Source: Pseudeuparius sepicola
Taxonomy: Eukaryota; Arthropoda; Insecta; Coleoptera; Anthribidae
Assembly: GCA_963920635.1 (NCBI GenBank)
Contig: OY987298.1
Coordinates: forward strand, 20,989,647-21,053,646
Direction: 5' to 3'
DNA: 64,000 nucleotides
Part shown: positions 40,411-51,311 of the stretch, one piece after another
How the letters are laid out: every line of letters begins with the position of its first letter
Position numbering within the stretch: position 1 is the stretch's first letter
Notes under the pieces: generated by a model
Database searches by the model: none
What the model was told of the DNA's origin: nothing
The model's input: the letters and a program-made list of their open reading frames with translations, nothing else
Position numbers and translations under genes: made by a program

Positions 40411-42353
40411 CAGTGTGACCCATTTGTTTTGGGGTCAGTCTGTAAAAAGTGTATCAATCGTGCGATTTGGCTGATTTTTTTTTTAAATTGTAGAGCTCGA
40501 TGAACTGCACATTTTGAACAAAAATTGCCTGGTTCGCATAAAATCCAAAGCCTACTATGACCGTTTTTATGAGCAAAATTTTAAGAAACCATATTAGCGT
40601 TTTTTTTTGAAAAAATCTGTGTGCGCCAATGGATTGAGCACCCCTCGAAATGGGTATGTACAAAATTTCATCAAAATATTTCAAGTAATAACGATTTTGT
40701 AGAAAAATTAAAAATGCAGCCAAGGTACGTCTTTATTTTCAAAAATTCAAAGTTGGCCATGGAAAATAATTGAATTGTTTACTTTTATTAAGTGTCAAAC
40801 TGCCTAAATTGAGTTCAGAAATTGTTTGTGCTCAATACAATTAATTATCATAATTATGGAATATTTAAGCATAAGAGACAAAATAGAAATTGTTCGACCC
40901 GTGGGCGACAACGAGCGCTCGGCAGCAGAAGCTGCGGCCGAATTTAACAATAGACACCCAGGTAGATCAGTGAGTCGAAGTACTGTACAACGTATAAACA
41001 ATATTTTTGATGAAACTGGATCGATTTCTAAAAATTTATTAAAAACTAGGCAAAATGGACGCCGTGGACTTGTTGAAAATAACAATCAAATTCTGCAATA
41101 CTTTAGTGACAATCCTCGAAATAGTGTTCGAACGGCTAGTTTAGACCTTCATATACCCAGAGAGAGTATAAATAAGGAGATGTTTGAGACAAAACAAAAT
41201 AAAACCGTTTAAGCCAAAATTTTTGCACACCCTGGAACCAGGAGATGAGGAGAGAAGATTAGAATTTTGCTATTGGCTGCAAGGTGAATATCTCCATAAT
41301 GGCAACTTTTTAAATGAAATTTTATTCACCGACGAAGCCACGTTTACTACAAATGGTGTAGTATCAAGTCAAAACTGCCGTCACTGGTCAGCTGAAAATC
41401 CAGAGTTTATAATAAATGCAAGGAGAAAATATTCACAAAAAATTAACGTTTGGTGTGGAATACTACGCGACAGAATAATTGGCCCATTTTTCTTTGAAGG
41501 GAATTTGAATGCGGCTGGCTTCTTGAATTTTCTAGAAATTGAATTTAGAAATGCTTTAGATGAGTTACCATTAAGATACCGTTTAAATTTAAAGTTACAG
41601 TTAGATGGCAGTCCTATTCATAATGCTCGTTTAATCAGAAACTGGCTAGATAATAATTTTGAAAACTGTTGGATAGGGCGAAATAGTCCTTTCTGTGAGT
41701 GGCCACCGAGATCTCCGGACTTAACTCCTTTAGATTTTTTTCTTTGGGGTACACTTAAGCAAAATGTTTATAAGTCAAGACCCCATAATTTACAAGAACT
41801 GCAAGCTAGGATAAACCGTAGTTGTGAGGAAATTACTCCACAGCAAATACGAAATGTAATTTTGAATGTACGCAAGAGGAACGACAAATGCATTGTAGAA
41901 AATGGAGGCTTGGTAGAAGTTACAAAAATTTTATAATTTTAATTGTTTTTATGTTTTGTGTTTATAAGCATAAGGTTGTATTATTACAATTCAATTATTT
42001 TCCATGGCCAACTTTGAATTTTTGAAAATAAAGACGTACCTTGGCTGCATTTTTAATTTTTCTACAAAATCGTTATTACTTGAAATATTTTGATGAAATT
42101 TTGTACATACCCATTTCGAGGGGTGCTCAATCCATTGGCGCACACAGATTTTTTCAAAAAAAAACGCTAATATGGTTTCTTAAAATTTTGCTCATAAAAA
42201 CGGTCATAGTAGGCTTTGGATTTAATGCGAACCAGGCAATTTTTGTTCAAAATGTGCAGTTCATCGAGCTCTACAATTTAAAAAAAAAATCAGCCAAATC
42301 GCACGATTGATACACTTTTTACAGACTGACCCCAAAACAAATGGGTCACACTG
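40411..42353 (+). mobile_element. Mariner-like element with 366 bp TIRs (DD41D-like group)
   Basis: TIRs 40411-40777 and 41988-42353 are nearly perfect inverted copies starting CAGTGTGACCCATTTGTTTT and abut TA (40409-40410, 42354-42355). The transposase gene fills the middle. TIRs this long are unusual for classical mariners (about 30 bp) and may hold subterminal binding sites. The high similarity of the arms suggests fairly recent movement. Confidence 0.92.
40856..41936 (+). pseudogene. Mariner-like transposase with one frame change
   Basis: About 355 codons. The N-terminal part (40856-41180) starts MEYLSIRDKIEIV and holds two helix-turn-helix regions (AAAEFNNRHPGRSVSRSTVQ; NSVRTASLDLHI). 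The frame shifts near 41185. The catalytic part then reads EPGDEERRLEFC, ILFTDEATF (first Asp), VWCGILRDRIIGPFFFEG, LQLDGSPIHNARL (second Asp) and WPPRSPDLTPLDFFLWG (third Asp). About 42 residues lie between the last two aspartates, close to the DD41D (rosa-like) group and not DD34D mariner. All three acidic residues remain, and the shift is the only defect I see. It would bind the TIRs and cut and paste the element at TA. Confidence 0.85.
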
Positions 42354-42355
42354 TA

Positions 42356-42899
42356 TATAAAATTTTTATGGAATTCAACATGAAAACGCTCGTGTTTCGG
42401 GACCCGATGTTCAGAATTAAAATATAGCGACAGAACTCTCTACAAATGCAAAAACACGCCAGACATCGCGGCGTGCAGTCCCTAAACTATTTACAATTAA
42501 AATATGCGACGGTAAATTTTAATAGCAGATATTTTCAAGCATTTAATTTCCAGTGAGGACTTTCGTGCAGAAAACGAGACACACAGATATTGCGGCCAGA
42601 TTTGAACTGAAATTGTCCTTTCGTGACATACCGCAGTTACTTAAGACCCTCTTGTACCATCCGAATCTAGACTTGAAGGCACTCATGATTATTTATTCGC
42701 GGTTCCGTTCGTTAAACGGGGCAAATATTTCACTGGAAAAATTCCTGGCGTATGTAGGTCAGAAATGCAACGTCGTGACGGCAGGTCAGGATAAATTGGC
42801 ATGGATATTATGACCTGTAATATTACAAATTACTTGAGCTATTCTATATACACATTCTCTATATAAAACGATTTCTTACCACTAACTACCGCGAATTCC
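42356..42899. other. Spacer without supported gene
   Basis: An open frame at 42553-42813 has no recognisable motif. Nothing else seen. Confidence 0.35.
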
Positions 42900-43199
42900 T
42901 TGCTTATTTTGCGCCTAACGAAACAAAAAAGTGTCAATTTTGCACAGCTGATAGAAAAATCGAAGAAACATTCCTCTGTTTTATTTCTTCTCCAAAGTTA
43001 TTTGCCACAAAGGGAATCTGTACCTTTCCAATACTTTGCAGGGTTTGGTGTGCCGCAAGGGTCTAACTTTGGCCCACTACTATTTCTTTTATTTATCGAT
43101 TACATCACTACTATAAGCGTTAACTCTAATAAACTCTTCTTTGCGGATGATTTCAAGATCAACTCCATTGGAAATCATATAGGTAGTTATTATTTTTAG
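42900..43199 (+). pseudogene. Non-LTR retrotransposon (LINE) reverse transcriptase fragment
   Basis: About residues 46-92 of this frame read GFGVPQGSNFGPLLFLLFID and, shortly after, NSNKLFFADDFKI. These are the GVPQGS...GPLLF and FADD blocks of LINE-type (jockey or related) reverse transcriptases, with the catalytic Asp pair. Only about 60 codons are recognisable. Upstream and downstream sequence is unrelated or too decayed to place, so this is a small relic. Confidence 0.75.
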
Positions 43200-45779
43200 A
43201 TAATAATTTCCGAAAAATCTCAAAAAGGTCATACATAATGGTTTATATTTTAGAATGATATCCTTCGAAAATTAGAACAAACAATTTTTTGTTATAGAAT
43301 CTATCATCTGTTGTTATCACAAGACAAACAAACTCAAGCTAAATTATTTGAGTATAAAATTTATTATTCTAATCGTTAATTTAAACGTTAATCCATAAAT
43401 TTCATAAATGTAAAAATACGCGTAGGTACAGAGCGCCCTATTAAAAAAAACATAAAGTTTAACACCTTGTTTTATTTTCTAACATTTATGTGTCGGCCTG
43501 GCAAAGTTCCAGTTTTTTTTTTTGACAAACTTTAGGCGTAGAAAAAGAGATGTCTTAAAAGCCACTATTTAACTCAAAAACAAGTATGTGACTTTTAATA
43601 CACTTGTAAGATTCGACATATTATTTTGCAAAAAGGTCAATTTCTCTTTCAAGTAAAACTTACCATTTGATCGCATTTTGACGTAAATCACTTAGAGACG
43701 GAAAATGTTACGCGATTGGCGTATGAAACATTATTCATCTATCAAATTAATCCCAATAAGGCGAATAAAATCTTTTTTTTTTCATCCGAATAATTTGCTA
43801 CTTTTAAAATTACAGTCTACTTTTCTACTGGCAGCTCTATCACTGTATCACCCAACTCTGATACAACTCAGTTTAGTTATTTAAGAATTTGATCAGTAGA
43901 ACCACTGATCTATATCTAATATAGCTTTCTATAAAGGTCTGTCGTAGTACCTACCAAAGTGCCATAATTAATGCGGTGTTACCTTTTTAACTTTTAACAC
44001 AAACTAAGACAAAGCTTTTTGAAAAATGTAATATTTTTTTGGAGTTATGGTTGTTAGTTTAATATATTATTAGAGTTCCTGCAAAAATCTTTTACAAATT
44101 AAAAGTTGAACAACCTCCACCGCTGTCAATTGGTTCGTACCAAAATGTTTCGTTTTTCGAAACTAAATATTAATAATAATTAGAAAAATGTAATAGTTTA
44201 AACCAATAAACCATGCCTTTTTTACAACATAATTTTATCACCTTTTAATTTGTAAAAATTTTGCTGTGATGAAGATCGTTTTTCGATTGAAACATATATG
44301 TAAGCAATACTTGATACATGAGAGAATAAAATGTTTTAATAATAAAGAAGAAAAATTTTTTTATTGCGACAACACACTGCCACTTTATTTGGATGGTTGA
44401 TACCCAGGAAACAAAAGTTTTATAAGTGATTTGACAACCAGGAAAAAGATACAAATTATAAAATTGAAATTGTAAAATTGAGGATAAACTTTGCCTGAGT
44501 TTCGAACTCATTCGGATTAGTAAATAGAAAAGCCTCTCATTAATATGACCCATTCTCAACTTAGCGAGTTAAGGAAAGATTATTATGGCTTTATAGATAC
44601 CGCCTACGTAATTTTAGATATACGAGATTCAAAGGTTTGAAAATATTTTGATGTTAAAACTTTTTTGGCAACCTTTACCAGGCAACACTGTGTTTACAAA
44701 GCATTTAAACTGATTGAGAACTAAACGTGTTTTGGTGTATATTAGCTTATTATTTGTCATGGAAAATGTACGTAAGTTAATCTTAATACATTTCTCTTAT
44801 TTCTAAACTTGGGCACATTTTGTATAATACCTACGCCTTTAATTTATAAACTAATTCGTAATGCAATATCTAGCAGATTTTATTACCTTTCAAGTATGGC
44901 ACAGCTTTTGAAATCGTACAATTATCAGAATTTTTATGAATTTTTGCGAAATTGTAAACTATAAACTGCTCTCCTATAAAGTTCTCCTTTCAATCGTCGA
45001 TACTGATGTTGATTATTTTCCACAACTTTTATTGGAAATTATCTTATAAATTTAAAGAATTATATTATAAGGCAGACGTGGACACCCTGATGGACAATAG
45101 ATTTCTAAGTATAGCTTGACATTTTGCCTTCCTCTGTTTTTTTTTAAGAGTTTAACTCGGTTTCATTTGCATGTCCGTGTCCATGTGACAAAGCGCTTGT
45201 ATTTTTATTATTTTGAGAAATGAAGACTGCTAAGAACACTGGACATTTAAATTCATTGCCGGCTAATCTTTCTCCATGAAACTCCTCTCACTGCTCATTT
45301 TGTGAATAATTTAAGAACTACCAAGTAATTCGTCACTTAGGTTTAAATACGGTGCCCGGGAGGAGAAAGTTGCTAAGGCTAATATGACAATGAAGTAGCT
45401 TTTAATTAGGCTTAAAGCGAGTTCTCACTCTCCATTACCGTCTTAATCTGGCCATAAGTTACCGCTGGCAAACATGGCAGAATGCTGCGCCCCAGGAATA
45501 AGTAGAAATATTGTACAATCCGTTAAAATTTTTTGAATGGCGACAAAGACAAATTGAGGAGAAAATAATTTTCGGAGGCATTGCTATCTAAGTAACGTAA
45601 AGATAATAAATGATTTTTCCTGCTCCCTCCTCTGTAACACTTGACAAAATGTTCGAGGTGCCCTGTCAGTTTCGTACAAAAAGTATTGCCTAGCAAGTCT
45701 TACGCATCAAGGACCTTAAAAATATTGATATCGATTATCATTTTTAGTAATTGGACAATGGCTATTATGGCTACCTATA
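43200..45779. other. Long AT-rich stretch without supported gene
   Basis: There are no recognisable proteins, RNA genes or inverted ends. About 45230-45540 is less AT-rich and unique in the window, with several TAAT/ATTA cores. It could be host non-coding DNA. Confidence 0.45.
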
Positions 45780-47850
45780 CAGGGTCTTTCAGACCTAAAT
45801 ACAATAATTTTAACCACATGCGGAGAAAATTGAGCTTAATACGAATCCGCAATTAAAAAAAAATAAAAGTCAATAATAATGCCAGAATTTTTTTAAGGAA
45901 GCTATTTTTTACAAACAATAACGACGCCACTGGCGAGGTAACGTCCGCCAAGTGGGCCGGCCAGCAGCTACATTATTGGGCGACGTGCAATGTTGCCGGT
46001 TTTAGCTGGTATTCCCCGATTTTAAGTACTTTTAAGTAGTTTTACCATTTATGCATTTATGAAAGGCCAATTCAATTGAGCCGTTGAAAACCAGAGTGGT
46101 CCAACTACAAAAAAAGTGTTTTGAGATATTGGACTAAAGTTTGTGAGCTATGTGAAAATCCTGAAAGGGAATATTGAGTTCTTACTGTAAAGGTGGTTTG
46201 TAAAAAGCATAAACTTAAATTTTTATGCAGAGAACCAATATATATATTTTTTCAAAATTCCTACTTTTGTTGCTACTTTATGACCATTTTGGGTTATAAT
46301 GAATAATGGTTTAAAGGGTACCTACTGCAGTTTTAATAAAGTTTCTAATTCTTGACCTGCAGTTTTACTCTGAATTTCCTCTAAAATTACATCTAGATTA
46401 GGTATACCATTTTAATGTAATTTTAGAGGTTATCACTTACCCAAAATCGATGATTCGTAATCCTCAGTTTCATCTGGATTATACCCGCTTTCAGTAGCAC
46501 TGAATGGTTCTTTATCCAATTCAGAACTACTCATTTTCAACTTATTTCTAATGATGTTAAAAAGCACTGGCAATATTGTCATTTATTGACGCATAACCTC
46601 AAATTAAACAATGCGTTACGTGTTGCGTTTTCAGCTAGAATGGTCCAAGTCGGACTTGTACCAGTCTGCCGTCAAATAGCTTCACGGATCTGTTGTAGGC
46701 TGAAGTAAAGTGGTGACACCTACTGCTCAAAGTTGGAACAATATGCCCTATTTTCAATTTAGAAAATAGAACTCTTTATAAAGGATAGAATTTCACAATA
46801 AATCACAAAACATGATTTTCTGACTTAGACCACTCTGGTTTTCAACGGCTCAATTAAACGAATGAAATCAGGCGGTGGAGGCGGCCCTTCCGCGCGGCAG
46901 GAGAGGGGGCGATCATGTATCTATCTATCTGCCGTATGCCAGTTTAGTTTTTAGTTGTTATCGTGTCGCCTTTTAAAACATAAAACCTTAACTAAGCGCC
47001 GTGTTTTGTGCCTTTATTTTTTTGTTTGCTAAAGATTATCCCTGTTGTCGGAGGACACTCACTGTACATAGTAATAAATACATAAATAATAAATATAGTT
47101 AGTAGTAAAAAATCAGACAATGAATGAACTGTATCGGCAACGTCGGTCGCACCGCGAGCACAACGACAGTCGCCACATCGAGAGGGAGCGCAGAGCGCGG
47201 ACCGCGCAGGACAGTCGTCCATCAGAAACCAAGAAACCAACAACGCGGAAAGGTACGCGCCAACGCGCCACGCGGAGAAGGTACTACAATATTATTCCCT
47301 CGGACGCAGGGCGAGGTGAGGTCTAAATTCCGTCGGTGGACGCCGTGGAAAACCGCAGTACCATATCGTCCGGGCGCTGCCGTGCCGCCGAACTTTCTTT
47401 TCGAAACCGGAAGTTTTGTGATAATATGGCAAGTGCGAATGTTAGTGCGTGTCTTATCGAGGTGTTACCAGAGGAGGATAGTTTTTAAACCACCTTTCAT
47501 TTGGTATCAGCGATTATTATCCTATGCGATAATAAAAGGTTTAGATAAATTAGATAAATCAGTAGATACCTACCTTGAAAAGATAAAAAAATATCGAGTT
47601 TTTCGTTGCCTGGCCCCGCGATCTGGCAACGTCGTAAGGAAGACCTGAAACGAATTTGCCTCTCCCTGACGCCTTGGGTACGCGTCTATCCGATAATAAA
47701 ACTGAGCGGCTCGTTAGGGGAAATATTAAAATTATTTAATTAGGTATTTCTAAAATATTTCCGAAAATATTTTTTTTTTCGATTTTCTGCATTTAGACAC
47801 CTTTCTGAGTATGTGGTTAAAATTATTGTATTTAGGTCTGAAACACCCTG
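45780..47850. mobile_element. TA-flanked 2.07 kb element with 40 bp TIRs and GC-rich cargo
   Basis: The ends CAGGGTCTTTCAGACCTAAA (left) and the inverted CAGGGTGTTTCAGACCTAAA (right) match at 39 of 40 positions and abut TA (45778-45779, 47851-47852). The interior contains a nested inverted-repeat element (46074-46855) and a GC-rich block (about 47100-47420). An open frame there is Arg-rich and unrecognised. No transposase was found. Confidence 0.75.
46074..46855. mobile_element. Nested 782 bp element with 30 bp inverted ends
   Basis: AATTGAGCCGTTGAAAACCA at 46074 is inverted at 46826-46855, with 29 of 30 positions matching. The interior includes a small hairpin near 46376-46430 (TAAAATTACAT / ATGTAATTTTA). 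No coding region. The target duplication is ambiguous because the termini themselves start AATT. Confidence 0.65.
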
Positions 47851-47852
47851 TA

Positions 47853-48696
47853 TAACACGTTGTACCATGTGTACCATATACGTACACACTTTAGTTTCTC
47901 CGTAGACCATGTGTACCTATATGGCCACAGTAGCCGGCTGTGTTTAAGTTGGTGTGGCTCTCTCAGGCGCACAGCTAGCCTATTTCCTTTTGGTGTAATC
48001 AGTGACTATTTTCTATAGTCACTGGTGTAATGAATCGTCCGGTCTGTGGTAAACAAAAACAATATGGCACGCACGGTCCAGGACGTTCCTAAGAAATAAA
48101 AACCTTTTGTGTGGACCACATGTGCCATATTAGTACACAGCTTTATTTAACCAAAAAATGTATGTATTTAATTTTAACTAGGGTAAGTTCAAACAGTAAC
48201 AGTCATCTTAACATAAAGTTGTCAAAAAAGTTGTTTGGTCTGAGGTAAAACTCGTTTCTTGGCAGCCTGGGGCTTAACGTGATATTATGAAATTGTCGGT
48301 AGAATGAAAAACTTAATACCTACATTACAGGACGCGTAAGCTATTTACATATATGACAAATCATGATCAACTAAAGACAAATTCAACCAGTTACCCCGTG
48401 GCCATTTTATGCAAACATACAGTACCATAAATTTTGCATGCCACCTGATGCAGTGTCCTTATTTATGGAATGCTTTTTGTCTCAGCTCAGTGATATACAA
48501 AGCAAATGGAATTGCTCTCATTATAATATACAACCAATTAGATGTCAGCAGTTCCCCAGGCCCCTGTGTTTAAAATGCACGAGCTTTTCGCGTCGCGCAC
48601 TCAACATGCAGATGGGGCAGTCCGTCTCCCTCGCACCTTCGAATCCCGCCGAGCCGAAATATTTCTTTGAAGGCGCGCTCTACGCTGGGGTACATA
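47853..48696. other. Spacer without supported gene
   Basis: It contains a short hairpin at about 48000-48024 (GTGACTAT / ATAGTCAC). No family resemblance in any frame. Confidence 0.4.
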
Positions 48697-48698
48697 TA

Positions 48699-51046
48699 CA
48701 GGGTGGTTCACTTTTATGTGGTAGGACTTTAACATTAGATAGAAAAAGATAATCTGAAATGAAAATTTTATATCAACATATATCGGGGAAAGCTTAGTTT
48801 CCGAGATACAGGGCGTTGAAGTGTTGGAAAAAATATGAAGTATTTTTTACACTGTCCGAACCAGTGGAGATATTTAAACCAAATTTGATGTGTAGTACCA
48901 CCTTTTTGACTACGATATTTAGTGATAATATGAAGGTCCTGAAATAACCAGTGGTGGAGTTATGGGTTTTCACTATCACTAAATTTAAAAAGTAATTAGT
49001 ACGGACCTGTCTCACATCAACGTAAATTTTTTTTTCGTAAAGTTCTTTCAATTCTCTACAAAAAGTGTATCTTGACATTTTTTTGTATCTGCCACGGTTG
49101 TGTAGTAAATAAATTATTTCGTTTCCATCTCAGCCTTTTTTGCCTAAAAATGTGTTTTCTAAGATTATTGATAAATATCGCAAATAACAGAAATTAATTA
49201 TGGAACACTTATCGGATTCAGCTATTTTATTTTTAATTTTATGGAAACAATTTTAAAAATAAACTGGCACTTGGTTTGAGGTACATTACTTTATTATCAT
49301 TTTAACATTTTTATCAAATCTAGTATTATTTCTTAATAATTTTTATAATTCTAAATTTGTACAACATTCAACAATTGTTCAAAATGTGATCCATTCTGTT
49401 GTACACATAATTCGCACGCATTTCTGATACGATCAATAAGTTGTTCCCTTGTTTCTACAGGAGTCGCATAGACTTGTTCTTTTAAAAATCCCCATACGAA
49501 GAAGTCCAGAGGTGTTATGTCCGGAGAACGTGGTGGCCAAGCGACCGGTCCCCCTTGTCCGATCCACCTATTTGGAAAGTTATTATTTAACCAGTTCCTC
49601 ACATTTCGGTGAAAATGTGCAGGACAGCCGTCAAGTTGGAACCAAGCCAACAATCTTAAGTTTAAAGGAATGTCTTCCCACATATTATTATGCTCAGCTA
49701 CTAAAAACTCCAAAAAATTGTCACCATTCACTTGCTGTGGCAAAAAAAAGGGTCCAAACAGATGATGGTTGTACAGTCCAATCCAAACATTGACACTAAA
49801 TTCGACCTGAAAATTTCTTGGCCAGATTGCATGTGGGTTTTCTTGTGCCCAAATATGCTGATTATGAAAGTTTACTACTCCACGAGGAGTAAAACACGAC
49901 TCGTCCGTCCATAAAATGTTATTTAAAAATTGTCTAAACACAGCAAAACACTAATCTTCTTTCTGCATCGCCGGGCCTTAAACCTTGTACGGGTTGTAGA
50001 TGATACGCATGCCTGTGATCTCTTTTTAAAGCTCGCAAAATTGCAGACTTTGAAACACGTAGGGCCACTGACACTCTTCTGCTACTTGTTGTAGGATTCC
50101 TATCGAATTCACGAAGAATCTCATTGTTGCGTCTGACTTGTTGGATATTGTTTTCATTTCCTCGTTCGACGATTCTAGTTCTCAGACCGCGAGTTCTGAA
50201 TTGCCGGTGCATGTTAACAAACACCGAGGGACGCGGATGGCGCCTATTTGGAAATCGCCTCCGGTATTCTCTGGCTGCTTCCGCAGAGTTCCCATTTGCA
50301 ACTCCATAGCAGAAATGGATGTCAGCCTGCTCTTCATTTGTAAATTGGAACGGCATTTTAATTATTAACAAAGACAAACTGCGGCGCTGCTACGTTCATC
50401 TACTGGATGGCAGATTATTGTATTATTAACTGTCAATAAGATTTTCTTTTCCATGGCACACTTATCTTCACCAGTACGGCGATGCAGAAAGGACATTAGT
50501 ATTTTGCCGATGGATTTTGTAGTCAAAGGAAATAAGACAATTTTTAAATAACATTTTATGGGCGGAAGAATCATGTTTTACTCGTCGTGGTATAATTTAG
50601 AATTATAAAAATTATTAAGAAATAATACAGATTTGATAAAAATGTTAAAATGATAATAAAGTAATGTACCTCAAACCAAGTGCCAGTTTATTTTGAAAGA
50701 ACTTTACGAAAAAAAAAATTTACGTTGATGTGAGACAGGTCCGTACTAATTACTTTTTAAATTTAGTGATAGTGAAAACCCATAACTCCACCACTGGTTA
50801 TTTCAGGACCTTCATATTATCACTAAATATCGTAGTCAAAAAGGTGGTACTACACATCAAATTTGGTTTAAATATCTCCACTGGTTCGGACAGTGTAAAA
50901 AATACTTCATATTTTTTCCAACACTTCAACGCCCTGTATCTCGGAAACTAAGCTTTCCCCGATATATGTTGATATAAAATTTTCATTTTAGATTATCTTT
51001 TTCTATCTAATGTTAAAGTCCTACCACATAAAAGTGAACCACCCTG
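48699..51046 (-). mobile_element. Mariner-like element with 353 bp TIRs (DD41D, DUF4817-type)
   Basis: TIRs 48699-49051 and 50693-51046 start CAGGGTGGTTCACTTTTATG and abut TA (48697-48698, 51047-51048). The transposase is on the minus strand. At the promoter side, about 50525-50692 is an inverted copy of pieces from the other end: it matches 49870-49935 and then 49256-49361, with the part between them deleted. A block of about 200 bp at 49052-49255 is missing from that inverted copy. The element is thus partly self-duplicated. Confidence 0.88.
49351..50356 (-). pseudogene. DD41D mariner-like transposase (DUF4817 head) with one frame change
   Basis: About 335 codons on the minus strand. The preferred start is the Met at 50356 (MPFQFTNEEQADIHFCYG), where the DUF4817-type helix-turn-helix begins (GNSAEAAREYRRRFPNRRHP). 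A second DNA-binding part (TSSRRVSVALRVSKSAILRA) follows. The frame changes near 49940. The catalytic region then has ILWTDESCF, FQLDGCPAHFHRNVRNWL and WPPRSPDITPLDFFVWG. The three aspartates are present, with 41 residues between the second and third, the spacing of the DD41D group. The tail ends HFEQLLNVVQI. Apart from the single shift it looks complete. Confidence 0.87.
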
Positions 51047-51048
51047 TA

Positions 51049-51311
51049 CACACCCGCGACCTGCATCCCTGCAGACAGTGGCGGCTCGTGGGCGAATATA
51101 TCGGGGGTTCACATGTGACATCGATAATAAATCTTTATAGGGGGGGGGGCGACATTTTTTTGGGGTGTTCGCCCACTTTTTACCCAAAAGATCAAATAAA
51201 AAATATAAAACCTACTAACGAGCCTACTAACTTACCTGGTTAGTAGTCCGTGGAAGCGGCAGCATAAATAAATAGCGGCAGTAGCGTAAATAGTCTGGTC
51301 CAGGTACACTA
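51049..51311. other. Spacer between two DNA transposons
   Basis: Short sequence with a run of nine G at about 51141-51149. No gene. Confidence 0.4.

Noticed and set aside
42553..42813. An 86-codon frame upstream of the LINE fragment, considered as part of the same retroelement
   Set aside because: No reverse-transcriptase, endonuclease or zinc-knuckle motif is visible, so the link cannot be supported.
47124..47648. A 174-codon Arg-rich open frame
   Set aside because: A second long frame overlaps it in the same GC-rich block, there is no recognisable domain, and it ends in unrelated AT-rich sequence.
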